Below, one piece after another: positions 44,142 to 52,933 of a DNA stretch of 64,000 bases. The DNA is from Leptospiraceae bacterium (lineage in GTDB: Bacteria > Spirochaetota > Leptospiria > Leptospirales > Leptospiraceae): positions 854,001 through 918,000 of the forward strand of contig JADJSX010000006.1 of assembly GCA_016711485.1 (NCBI GenBank), written 5' to 3'. Each line of letters starts with the position of its first letter. Positions within the stretch are counted from its first letter, which is position 1. Made by a program: the position numbers and the translations under genes. Below the pieces are notes generated by a model. The model was not told where the DNA came from. It saw only the letters and a list, made by a program, of their open reading frames with translations, and did no database searches.

Positions 44142-44552
44142 ATGGAAAAGTTGTTTGAAAAAGATGGAGTTGCAGTTATAAATTGGGATGAATCTTCTAA
44201 GGCACTCTGCCCAGAATGGAAAAGTTTTTCCGTAATGGATAGAGAAATTAAAGAAGTACTCGAAGCATTATTAATTCTTATAAGTTCAAAAAATTGCGAC
44301 CGACAAATTATTGATACTAGCAAAACGCTAGGTGGTTTTAGTGATTATATTCAAGACTGGTTATCTAAGGACTGGATTCCGAGAGCTGTAAAATCAGGAA
44401 TGAAGTATGTGGCAACCATTACCCCAAAAAATGCGATTTCTCAGCTTTCAAATGACTATTGGCAAGAAGAAGCTACGGAAATTGGTTTTATAACGGTTAA
44501 TGTTAAATCTTTCGACGAAGCACGCGAATGGCTAAAAAAATACTCTACCTAA
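44142..44552 (+). CDS. STAS-like small protein
   Basis: A 136-residue cytoplasmic protein. RQIIDTSKTLGGFSDYIQDW, KSGMKYVATITPKNAISQLS and FITVNVKSFDEAREWLKKY have the layout of SpoIIAA-like/STAS proteins that lack a phosphorylation Ser and of the STAS/Sec14 group. AGGAG lies before the ATG at 44142 at good distance. Function unknown. Confidence 0.65.
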   Translation: MEKLFEKDGVAVINWDESSKALCPEWKSFSVMDREIKEVLEALLILISSKNCDRQIIDTSKTLGGFSDYIQDWLSKDWIPRAVKSGMKYVATITPKNAISQLSNDYWQEEATEIGFITVNVKSFDEAREWLKKYST

Positions 44553-44580
44553 ACAAATAAAACCTTCTTTCCATTTTACA

Positions 44581-44618
44581 CTGATTTCTAATGAAATAAT
44601 TGCAAAATTAGAAATCAG
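44581..44618. terminator. Bidirectional terminator
   Basis: Perfect 12-bp stem CTGATTTCTAAT (44581-44592) with ATTAGAAATCAG (44607-44618), loop of 14. It sits between convergent genes ending at 44552 and 44624. Confidence 0.65.
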
Positions 44619-44623
44619 AATTA

Positions 44624-45151
44624 TCAAATTTGATTTTCTTGAATATGCTGAATCATAATTTGTAGACTAGTTTCAAGTGAATGAGAAATTTCATCTTCAA
44701 TAGATAGGATTCCTTCTTTATCTACCTTGTTCCTTAAAAATTGAATTTGAACTGAGGCGTTTTCAATTATGCGTCCAGACATAACGGTTAACGTTTGCAC
44801 CAAGGAAGCTTTAACAATTGGAGATGCATTCAAAAATGCTATTGGTTTTCCGACAAACTCACCACTCGAAACAACCCAATCAAGAGCATTTTTTAAAACT
44901 CCTGGAACTCCATGAGCATATTCAGGACAAGAAATATAATATCCGTTAGCCGCTGCTAACTCTTTCCGCCATATTTTAACCGGTGTCAATACACTTTCCT
45001 TTTCTAAATCGGGATTAAAATGTGGGAGCTGATCAATGTAAGTGGTGATAGAAAAATGTACATTTTTAGGCACATGTCTCGCCATAGCGTGAAGTATAGC
45101 CATATTAGAAGAGCCTTTGCGTAAACTTCCAGAAATTCCAAGTATATTCAT
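44624..45151 (-). CDS. NADPH-dependent FMN reductase
   Basis: A 175-residue flavodoxin-like oxidoreductase. ILGISGSLRKGSSNMAILHA is the FMN phosphate loop (GSLRxGSxN), and SCPEYAHGVPGVLKNALDWV the second conserved loop. It probably reduces FMN or quinones/azo compounds with NAD(P)H in the cytosol. Single gene; the ATG at 45151 has AAAGGAAAAT before it. Confidence 0.92.
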   Translation of the reverse strand: MNILGISGSLRKGSSNMAILHAMARHVPKNVHFSITTYIDQLPHFNPDLEKESVLTPVKIWRKELAAANGYYISCPEYAHGVPGVLKNALDWVVSSGEFVGKPIAFLNASPIVKASLVQTLTVMSGRIIENASVQIQFLRNKVDKEGILSIEDEISHSLETSLQIMIQHIQENQI

Positions 45152-45224
45152 TATTTTCCTTTTATAAAATCAAGATACATCGTAAAGGTATATAAACTCA
45201 AATGCATATAATACTTATTAGCCG

Positions 45225-46121
45225 CTACCACCAATTTTGGAAGTAAACAAATTTTCGAGAAGTCCAGACTCCCGGATTATTCTTTTGCAAAAACTCAGGA
45301 GTGTAACCTTCGATTTTTAAAAGTTCCATTCCAAGTTGAGAGAATTTTGGAATAAGCAAAGCATTCGCCTGAAAATGCCACCATTCCGAACAAATATAAA
45401 ACCGATTCGTAGGACGCGTAAAACAAGTTTGCGGACGAATGGGTTGAAACCCATGATTGATTGCGAGTTCGGTGAAGTTAATAAACCTGCCAACTACCGT
45501 CTTTTTTAAGTCAACTCCTGATTTTTCTGTTTCCCAATAATTTGCGTCTAATTCCATTTCTTCGCCTTGTTCGCTTCTACAAAATACATTCCATTGATAA
45601 CGGTTGGGATCTTTTTTATGTGGTGTAGGAACTCTCGTTAAAACATACAAATCTTTATCGGGATTAAAAAATCCAGCTTTGATATTGAGATCAAATGCGA
45701 GTCCCGGATAATGCATAGAAGTCGGTGACTGCCCTGTTCCGGCAACCATTTTTATATCACGAATTCCAGCAGAGCAAGAAATTAGGCCTCCCCTATTTTT
45801 AACTTCTGTTTGTAAGTCTTTAAATAAAATCCCTGCGTCCTCTCGAAAAGTAACAGTCTTCAAAGCTCTCGCTGATTCAATATGGTCAGTCTCAATTTCT
45901 ACAATTTTTAGTTTTGGGTTTTCTAAAACGTAACTTTCTTGCAATGCCCAGAGAGTATCTGGATTCAAAATTCCATCTACAGGTAAAGAAAATTTTGATT
46001 GAAATGATTTTATCATTTCAGTTTGATTTTTAAGATTGAGATCGTCTGGTTCTTTGATAATGGAATGGAAAACTAAAAGTTCAGCTAATTGCATTTGTAA
46101 ATCAATCATAGTAGGAACCAT
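45225..46121 (-). CDS. Peptidoglycan-binding, M15-type DD-carboxypeptidase-like protein
   Basis: About 298 residues. Residues 20-70 are a PG_binding_1 helical repeat (MIKSFQSKFSLPVDGILNPD, TLWALQESY). The second domain has the M15/VanY zinc motifs SMHYPGLAFDLN (HxxxxxxD) and EWWHFQ (third His). Predicted to cut D-alanyl-D-alanine in peptidoglycan. There is no signal peptide, odd for a wall enzyme, so export by another route, or a cytoplasmic role in recycling, must be considered. Two Met codons (residues 1 and 5) are possible starts. Confidence 0.82.
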   Translation of the reverse strand: MVPTMIDLQMQLAELLVFHSIIKEPDDLNLKNQTEMIKSFQSKFSLPVDGILNPDTLWALQESYVLENPKLKIVEIETDHIESARALKTVTFREDAGILFKDLQTEVKNRGGLISCSAGIRDIKMVAGTGQSPTSMHYPGLAFDLNIKAGFFNPDKDLYVLTRVPTPHKKDPNRYQWNVFCRSEQGEEMELDANYWETEKSGVDLKKTVVGRFINFTELAINHGFQPIRPQTCFTRPTNRFYICSEWWHFQANALLIPKFSQLGMELLKIEGYTPEFLQKNNPGVWTSRKFVYFQNWW

Positions 46122-46297
46122 TTTTCTTCAGGTCTATTGGTTTGACAACTATTGTATATTAATATCTGAGAATTCAATTTTGAAAGATAAATTAGACATC
46201 CAGCTTTTACAAATTTTACAAATGAAATTTTTAGTTATTGAACTGCTGAAGGGTAAGCTGTGAAATTGTTTTCTACAAGAATGGATTGAATACAATT

Positions 46298-48379
46298 ATG
46301 AGTATATTTTTTAGATTTAATAAAATAATATCTTTTACCATTGGACTCATATTTTTTTTGTATTTTCTTAATCAAAATAGTGAAAAAGCGGAAACTTCGA
46401 AAGCTATCAAAGGTGTTCTCAATCTCTCAGAAAAAGATTTATCTTCTAAAGTAATAAAACTGGAAGGTGAATGGGAATTTTTTCCAAATGAATTACTCCT
46501 CAATTCAGAAATTAATAATAAAGCCAAGTCTACGCAACAATTCTTTTCGATTCCAGGGATTTGGACAAAAGATATTTGGAGTTTGGACCCAGAAACTGGA
46601 AATGGATACGGCACTTTTAGATTACATATTATTTTACCTAAAAATCATTCAAAGTATGGAATTTATTCAAATGAACAATCTACTGCTCATAAGTATTTTT
46701 TAAATGATGTAAGCCTCAGTGGATCAGGAACAGTAGGCACAAATAAAGACCAAAGTATACCGTTGACAATTCCATCCATTTCCTTTTTTGAAGCAAATGG
46801 AAATCAAATTGATATTCTATTACAAATCTCAAATTTTCATCATAGAAAAGGCGGACCCAGAAGAGATATATACTTTGGGACTCAGGAAAATATCCTTAAT
46901 TTAAAAATTAAAAATTTTCTATCAAGTATTTTTTTTACGGGAGTTTTGGTAACTTTTATTTTGTTTCATTTAAGTATATATATTTTCAGAAGAAAAGATA
47001 AATCTTATTTATTATTTAGTATATTCTGTTTTTTAATTTTAGGTAGAAATTTAACAACTGGAGAGATATTATTACTAACGTATATCCCATTTCTGGATTA
47101 TACTGCCTTGGTAAGATTGGAATATATTTCATTGTATTTGAGTGTGCCATTCGGTTTACATTTTGTGAAGTATTTATTTCCAAATGATTTTCCGAAAAAG
47201 TTTATTCAGATCACTTACTTTATTTCTATTTGTTTTTTATTTAGTCTTTTTCTAAGTGTAAAATACTTTAGTCTTGGCGCTCCATTATATCATTCAGTAA
47301 TGATTATTATAATTTTTATTGGAATTTATTTTTTAATCCGAGCTATATCACAAAATAGAAAATATGTTAATTACTTATTTTTAGGAATAGTGCCTCTTTT
47401 TATATTTAGTATAAATGATATATTGCATTCTAATGATTTTATCAACACTGGGTATTTTGTTCAATACGGATTTTGGATGCTTCTATTTTGCGAAAGTTTT
47501 ATTCTTTCTTCCAAATTTTCCAATGCAATAAATTTAAACGAAGACCTACTTAGTGATTTAGAAAAAAAAGTAATCGAAAGAACAGAACGATTAAATATTG
47601 AAATCAAAGAAAGAAAAAAAATTAATTCTGAACTTCAATTATCAATGAAACAAATTTCTAAAGATCTAGATCTTGCCCGAAGACTCCAAGAAAAAATTCT
47701 GCCCAAAAAATCAGAAGTAATCGGTCAATTTAGGTATTGTTATGATTATGTTCCTCTACAAATTGTAGGGGGGGATTTTATAAATGTTACTCAAATTGAA
47801 AATAAAAAACTAAGATATTTTATATGTGATGTTACAGGCCATGGAATCCAAGCGTCATTAATTACTTTTATTATCAACAGTGAATACGAAGAATTAAAAA
47901 ACAAAAATATAAATCCCTCCATCATTCTATTTGAATTAAATAAATTACTATTAATTAAATATAAAGCGTTGTCTTTATTTTTACCTAGTTTCATAATTGA
48001 TTTTGATTTTACTCAAAACACAGCGATTTATTCTTCAGCTGGGTTTCCTGTTCAATACAAAGTCCGTTCTGGCCAGGTTGAGAGTTTGACGCCTACTGAT
48101 CCAATATTGGGAATTGATATTGATAGAAATTTTTCCGATAAGGAAATTGATTTCCATTCGCAAGATTTTTTCGTTTCTTTCTCAGATGGATTAATCGAAG
48201 CACGGACAGATTCGTTAGAATTTTTTGGTGACAATAAATTTATCGATATGATATTAAAAATTACAAATCAAAACGAAATAAATACGATTATCGAAAAAAT
48301 TTTACAGAAAGAAATTGAATTTCGAAATAAGAATGAAAGAAATGATGATATAACTTTATTTATTCTCCAGAAATATTAA
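46298..48379 (+). CDS. 7TM sensor with SpoIIE-type PP2C phosphatase
   Basis: A 693-residue membrane signalling protein. An N-terminal helix anchors an extracytoplasmic 7TMR-DISM-like domain (about 40-210; LEGEWEFFPNELL, GIWTKDIW), followed by about seven membrane helices (210-420), a coiled coil (LLSDLEKKVIERTERLNIEI), and a PP2C phosphatase of the RsbU/SpoIIE type with GGDFINV, FICDVTGHGIQASLITF and SFSDGLIEARTD. Usually such proteins dephosphorylate an anti-sigma antagonist of the STAS kind. ATG at 46298 is preferred over a TTG four codons earlier. The small STAS-like gene at 44142 is nearby, but a link is inference. Confidence 0.88.
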   Translation: MSIFFRFNKIISFTIGLIFFLYFLNQNSEKAETSKAIKGVLNLSEKDLSSKVIKLEGEWEFFPNELLLNSEINNKAKSTQQFFSIPGIWTKDIWSLDPETGNGYGTFRLHIILPKNHSKYGIYSNEQSTAHKYFLNDVSLSGSGTVGTNKDQSIPLTIPSISFFEANGNQIDILLQISNFHHRKGGPRRDIYFGTQENILNLKIKNFLSSIFFTGVLVTFILFHLSIYIFRRKDKSYLLFSIFCFLILGRNLTTGEILLLTYIPFLDYTALVRLEYISLYLSVPFGLHFVKYLFPNDFPKKFIQITYFISICFLFSLFLSVKYFSLGAPLYHSVMIIIIFIGIYFLIRAISQNRKYVNYLFLGIVPLFIFSINDILHSNDFINTGYFVQYGFWMLLFCESFILSSKFSNAINLNEDLLSDLEKKVIERTERLNIEIKERKKINSELQLSMKQISKDLDLARRLQEKILPKKSEVIGQFRYCYDYVPLQIVGGDFINVTQIENKKLRYFICDVTGHGIQASLITFIINSEYEELKNKNINPSIILFELNKLLLIKYKALSLFLPSFIIDFDFTQNTAIYSSAGFPVQYKVRSGQVESLTPTDPILGIDIDRNFSDKEIDFHSQDFFVSFSDGLIEARTDSLEFFGDNKFIDMILKITNQNEINTIIEKILQKEIEFRNKNERNDDITLFILQKY

Positions 48380-48541
48380 AATAATTTCGAATAATTCCGC
48401 TGATAAAGAAACAAAGAAATAAAGAAATAAAAATCATTGCAATATTTTATAATAAGTCTAAAGATTAACATAAATATAATTTTATATAAAAAAGATTTAA
48501 AGGAAAAAAGGATAGTATTCAGGATAAATCCATACTCTAAA

Positions 48542-50143
48542 ATGAATCACTCAATTTACACCGACAAAGAAGAAAGAATAAAAACTCTCGAACAAAAAGT
48601 TAAAGAATTAACGGAAAGGCAAACTGCCATAGATCAACATTCATTGGTTGCGATTACGGATATAAATGGAATAATTTTACATGTAAATGAAAAATTTTCC
48701 AAAATTTGTCAATATTCAAAACAAGAATTAATTGGAAAAAATTATAGAATTATTAATTCAAAATATCATTCAAAGTATTTTTTCCAGCATCTATTTGATA
48801 CAATTCAGGCTGGAAATATATGGCATGGAGAAATTCGAAATATTTCTAAATCGAAGAAAATATTCTGGGTGAATACTACTATTATTCCCCTAATCTCAGG
48901 GACTTCAGAAAACAAGAATCAATATATCGTATTAGGAACAGATATCAGTGAGCAAAAGAAAATACAAGAAGAGTTAATAGCCGCAAAAATTTTCGCTAAT
49001 TCAGTGACTGATTCTGTATCTGCGCATATTTGCGTGCTAAATAAAATTGGAGAAATACTATCTGTAAATAAAGCATGGCGTGATTTTTATTTTCAAAATG
49101 GAACTGAACGGGAAATTAATTGGTTAGGAATAAATTATTTAAAACTATGTGACACAGCTCGAGGACCGGAAGCAAATGATGCAATTGTGACTGCGAATGG
49201 TATACGTTCTGTTATGCTCTCGCAATTAGATGAATTTGTCCATGAATATCCCTGCCACAGCCCAACAGAAAAAAGGTGGTTCAGTATTCGTGTTACAAGA
49301 TTTCATGACAATAGTGGTAATATAGTAATCGCACACGAACTCATTACCCAAAGAAAACTAGCCGAAGAAGAAATACAAAGATACACAAAAGAATTAGAAA
49401 GTTTAAATCAGACTAAGGATAAATTTTTCAATATTATTGCCCATGATCTTAGAAATCCATTTTCTGGAATTATAAGTGTTTCAGAAATGTTAGAATCCAA
49501 AATAACAGCAGAAGGAAATGAAGTTTTTTTACCGTTAAAAAAGTTTGTCGAGTTGATTTATGGGTCTTCGAAATCAGCTTTTAGTTTACTAGAAAATCTA
49601 ATGCAATGGGCAAAATCGCAAACAGGAAATATAAAATTTGATCCAATAATTCTTTCTATAAAAAAGACGATTAATGCAAATTTGCCGCTGATAGAAACTA
49701 ACGCAATTGCAAAGAATATATCAATACAAAACAAAATAGAATTAGATGACTTAGTAATAGCAGATGAAATTATGCTAAATACAGTTCTAAGAAACTTAAT
49801 TACGAATGCCATAAAGTTTACGTATACAAATGGAGAAATTATAATAACTTCTGAAGAGTCAGGTGAATTTTTACAAATAAACGTTGCTGATAGTGGAACA
49901 GGAATTTCTCCCGAGAACCTTGAGAAACTTTTTCGAATTGATTCCAAATTCACGAAAAACGGAACTGGAGGTGAAAAAGGTACAGGACTTGGTCTTATTT
50001 TATGTAAAGAATTCATCGAAATTCAGGGAGGACAAATTTGGGCAAAAAGTGAAATAGGAAAAGGAAGCGTGTTCACATTTACTTTGCCTTTAGCTACTCA
50101 TATAGATTCTGGAAATTTCGCAAATTCAAAAAAATGCCAATAA
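48542..50143 (+). CDS. PAS-containing histidine kinase
   Basis: A 533-residue cytoplasmic sensor. PAS-1 about 25-150 (VAITDINGIILHVNEKFSKI), PAS-2 about 155-285 (HICVLNKIGEILSVNKAWRD, then a PAC part), a coiled coil, HisKA with IIAHDLRNPFSGI, and HATPase with VLRNLITNAIKFT, DSGTGISPENL and GEKGTGLGLILCKEF. The ATG at 48542 is chosen; an upstream TTG at 48437 would add 35 hydrophobic and basic residues. No receiver partner is adjacent, so it is an orphan kinase. Confidence 0.9.
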   Translation: MNHSIYTDKEERIKTLEQKVKELTERQTAIDQHSLVAITDINGIILHVNEKFSKICQYSKQELIGKNYRIINSKYHSKYFFQHLFDTIQAGNIWHGEIRNISKSKKIFWVNTTIIPLISGTSENKNQYIVLGTDISEQKKIQEELIAAKIFANSVTDSVSAHICVLNKIGEILSVNKAWRDFYFQNGTEREINWLGINYLKLCDTARGPEANDAIVTANGIRSVMLSQLDEFVHEYPCHSPTEKRWFSIRVTRFHDNSGNIVIAHELITQRKLAEEEIQRYTKELESLNQTKDKFFNIIAHDLRNPFSGIISVSEMLESKITAEGNEVFLPLKKFVELIYGSSKSAFSLLENLMQWAKSQTGNIKFDPIILSIKKTINANLPLIETNAIAKNISIQNKIELDDLVIADEIMLNTVLRNLITNAIKFTYTNGEIIITSEESGEFLQINVADSGTGISPENLEKLFRIDSKFTKNGTGGEKGTGLGLILCKEFIEIQGGQIWAKSEIGKGSVFTFTLPLATHIDSGNFANSKKCQ

Positions 50144-50164
50144 AATACACTGGAATAATAATAT

Positions 50165-50815
50165 TTACCGCTTCATTCCGAGATATGCATATTCGGTTAC
50201 TGATTGAATTAAATCTTCCATCTCTTTAAGATTGTTTTTGGGTTTAATTCTACCTTCTAGAAATAACATAGCAATACCGTGTATCATTGCCCAAGATGCA
50301 ATCGTTTTGTCTCTTGCATTACCTTCTCCGATTACCCCAAGCCTTTGACCCATTCGGATAATTTCGTGTAACTGCTTATAGGTTCTTCTAGATACTGCGG
50401 CTAAAGTCGGATGAAGTTTTACATCGACTCCCACTCCTCCAAACATAATACGCGCAAACTGTTGGTTATTCAGAATAAACTGCACATACGTCCAACCTAA
50501 AGCTCTGTATCTTCCGAGAAAATCGTTATCTGTTCTTTTTAGCTCTTCTTGGTAGGAAGCAAAGTATTTCTGAAAGCCTAGTTCAGCGATAGCCGCAAGA
50601 AGATCGTTTTTATTTTTAAAATGATGATAGGTTGCAACATGACTGACTCCTGCTTTTGCCGCAACTTGCCTGAGAGAAAGATTTTCAAGAGGAGTGGTTT
50701 TTAGAAGTTCCGTGCCTGCTAGGACTAAATCATCTCTTACAGTTAGCCCATTTTTTTTTAACGGTCGACCTACTCCAAGTTGTTTTTTAGATTTTGCCTT
50801 CTTTTTTGGAGCCAT
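50165..50815 (-). CDS. TetR-family regulator of fatty acid genes
   Basis: A 216-residue TetR protein. The helix-turn-helix is LSLRQVAAKAGVSHVATYHHF (about 42-65). The C-terminal domain with YVQFILNNQQFARIMFGG matches the WHG-type TetR ligand domain. It is transcribed divergently from the dienoyl-CoA reductase/acyl-CoA dehydrogenase operon, with two matching palindromes (50851-50875 and 50900-50912) between, so it most likely controls both, probably with an acyl-CoA as inducer (inference). The N-terminus is basic (PKKKAKSKKQ). Confidence 0.92.
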   Translation of the reverse strand: MAPKKKAKSKKQLGVGRPLKKNGLTVRDDLVLAGTELLKTTPLENLSLRQVAAKAGVSHVATYHHFKNKNDLLAAIAELGFQKYFASYQEELKRTDNDFLGRYRALGWTYVQFILNNQQFARIMFGGVGVDVKLHPTLAAVSRRTYKQLHEIIRMGQRLGVIGEGNARDKTIASWAMIHGIAMLFLEGRIKPKNNLKEMEDLIQSVTEYAYLGMKR

Positions 50816-50850
50816 GTTCCTATTCTAGAAGTCGTAACGCATTTGCAAGC

Positions 50851-50912
50851 ATTAATTTACCAATGGTAAATTAATACATTGACATTATTTAATTATATAT
50901 TACCAGTGGTAA
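50851..50912 (+). promoter_or_regulatory. Two palindromic operators around a TTGACA box
   Basis: 50851-50875 is a perfect 25-bp palindrome around a single central base, with core TTTACCAATGGTAAA. 50900-50912 is TTACCAGTGGTAA. Shared core is TTACCANTGGTAA; centres are 43 bp apart. TTGACA at 50879-50884 lies between them and its expected -10 position falls inside the second site. This fits repression of the fatty acid operon by the divergent TetR protein. The TTGACA also explains a false TTG start for the reductase. Confidence 0.8.
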
Positions 50913-50929
50913 ATTATGGAGATTTATCT

Positions 50930-52933
50930 ATGAACACAGCATTTTCACCAATAAAAATAGGCAATTATACATTACCAAATCGATTTATCATGGGTTCGAT
51001 GCATTTAGGTGTTGAAGGAGAATTGGGAACGGCCGAAAGAATGGCGGCATTTTACGGTAAACGTTTTGAAGGTGGAGTTGGGCTTATAGTCACTGGAGGA
51101 ATCAGTGTTAACGAAGAAGGAAAAGGTTCTCGGACTTTCTTTAATATTCAAGTAAAGGAACATGCCGCTGAACTCAAAAAAATGAATGATCTCCTATCTG
51201 GAAAAGGTGTAATGTGCGCCCAACTCTTCCATGCAGGACGTTATGCGTTTGACCGTGGCTGTGTTGCTCCTTCGGCTATTCGTGCGCCTATTAATCGTTA
51301 TGTCCCGCGTGCCTTAACACAAGAAGAATGCTGGAAAACAATCGAAGATTTTGGAATTGCCGCAAAACTCGCCGCCGAATCTGGATTTGGCGCTGTGGAA
51401 ATTATGGGAAGTGAAGGTTATCTTATAAACCAATTCTTTTCCCCTGTCACAAACCAAAGGGATGACTTTTTTGGAGGAGACGCAAAACGCAGAATGAATA
51501 TGTCGATTGAAGTTTTACGATCTGTTCGTAAAAATCTACCGGAAGGATTTCCAATCATATTTCGTATGTCCGGTATCGATTTAATCCCAGGCAATGCTCC
51601 TTTTGAAGATGTGGCGATTCTTGCACAAACCTTAAGAGATGAAAAAGTTTCTGCCCTAAATATTGGAATTGGGTGGCATGAGTCGCGAATACCTACAATT
51701 AGCCAACTTGTCCCTAGAGGTGCATGGGCAAACACTGCAAGTCGTATTAAAGAAAAAACACCTGGCATTCCAATTATTGCATCGAACCGAGTAAACGATC
51801 CGTCCACTATGCAGAGGATATTTGATAGTAACCAGGCTGATATTATATCTATGGCCAGACCATTTTTAGCTGATGCGTCTATTGTGAAAAAATTCCAAGA
51901 AGGAATGTCTAATCGAATCAACACTTGTATCGCTTGCAACCAAGCATGCCTCGACCATGCCTTCCAAGAAAAATCTGTTTCATGCATTGTAAATCCAGAA
52001 GCTGTAAATGAATTAAACTACTTAAAAAAAGATAAAGTAAAACAGAGAAAAGTCGTAGTTATTGGAACAGGACCAGCAGGACTAGAAGCGGCAAGGGCAA
52101 GTGCAGACCTTGGACATAAAGTAATTCTTCTAGAAAAAGGAAGTCAGATTGGAGGACAATTTCAATTAGCCTCTCATATCCCTGGAAAGTCTGAATTTAA
52201 AGAAACAATTCGTTTTTTCCTAAATGAACTGCCTGCTCTTGGTGTAGAAATTCGTTTAAATACAGAAGCTACTTTACAGTTACTGGAAGAAATTAATCCA
52301 GATGTAGTAATATTTGCAACCGGTGTTAAACCAAGAGATTTCTCACTCCCCGGATTAGAAAATCTTCCGTCAGGGAATTATACCGATTATCTTACTGGAA
52401 AATTTATTCCGGGAAACAAAGTGGCCGTTATTGGTGGAGGTGGAATTGGAGTAGATGTGGCACATAAACTCACTGAAGATCATGACCCTACTTTTGAATC
52501 CTACGACAAAAAATACAATATCAGCTCATTTACAAACGTTGTGATCCAACCAAATAAATCCAAAAGGGATGTAGCGATTTTTAGAAGAAACGGAAAACAC
52601 GGAGCAGGTCTCGGACCTACAACATTCTGGGCACTCAAACAAGAACTAGAAGCAGCCGGTGTAGAATTTTTCCATGGACTTAACTATAAAGAGGTAACAA
52701 AAGACGGACTAAAAGTCGTTCTAAAAAATGGAGAAGAATTCACCTATCCTTGTGACTCTCTCTTGTTATGCGTTGGGCAAGAAAAAGAAAGTGCCCTCCA
52801 TGCAGAGTTTACTTCTCGTTATCCCGAAAAACAAGTATTTTTAATCGGTGGAGCTAAGGACGCAAAAGGAATTGATGCCAAACGTGCATTCCTAGACGGA
52901 CTCGAAGCGGCACATGCTATTAGTAAGTCATGA
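50930..52933 (+). CDS. 2,4-dienoyl-CoA reductase (FadH-type)
   Basis: A 667-residue flavoprotein that reduces dienoyl-CoA intermediates in beta-oxidation of unsaturated fatty acids. The N-terminal half is an old yellow enzyme barrel (LPNRFIMGSMHLGVEGELGT; QLFHAGRYA; MGSEGYLINQFFSP), followed by the 4Fe-4S cysteines CIACNQACLDHAF...SCIVNP and a FAD/NAD(P)-binding domain (VVVIGTGPAGLEAARASADL; VAVIGGGGIGVDVAH). Start is the ATG at 50930 with GGAG eleven bases upstream. First gene of a two-gene operon; overlaps the dehydrogenase by 4 bp. Closest to FadH, but related NADH:flavin oxidoreductases act on other enoates. Confidence 0.9.
   Translation: MNTAFSPIKIGNYTLPNRFIMGSMHLGVEGELGTAERMAAFYGKRFEGGVGLIVTGGISVNEEGKGSRTFFNIQVKEHAAELKKMNDLLSGKGVMCAQLFHAGRYAFDRGCVAPSAIRAPINRYVPRALTQEECWKTIEDFGIAAKLAAESGFGAVEIMGSEGYLINQFFSPVTNQRDDFFGGDAKRRMNMSIEVLRSVRKNLPEGFPIIFRMSGIDLIPGNAPFEDVAILAQTLRDEKVSALNIGIGWHESRIPTISQLVPRGAWANTASRIKEKTPGIPIIASNRVNDPSTMQRIFDSNQADIISMARPFLADASIVKKFQEGMSNRINTCIACNQACLDHAFQEKSVSCIVNPEAVNELNYLKKDKVKQRKVVVIGTGPAGLEAARASADLGHKVILLEKGSQIGGQFQLASHIPGKSEFKETIRFFLNELPALGVEIRLNTEATLQLLEEINPDVVIFATGVKPRDFSLPGLENLPSGNYTDYLTGKFIPGNKVAVIGGGGIGVDVAHKLTEDHDPTFESYDKKYNISSFTNVVIQPNKSKRDVAIFRRNGKHGAGLGPTTFWALKQELEAAGVEFFHGLNYKEVTKDGLKVVLKNGEEFTYPCDSLLLCVGQEKESALHAEFTSRYPEKQVFLIGGAKDAKGIDAKRAFLDGLEAAHAISKS

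Noticed and set aside
50879..50929. TTG start for the dienoyl-CoA reductase
   Set aside because: The TTG is the -35 hexamer TTGACA and the extension runs through the operator; ATG at 50930 has a ribosome site.
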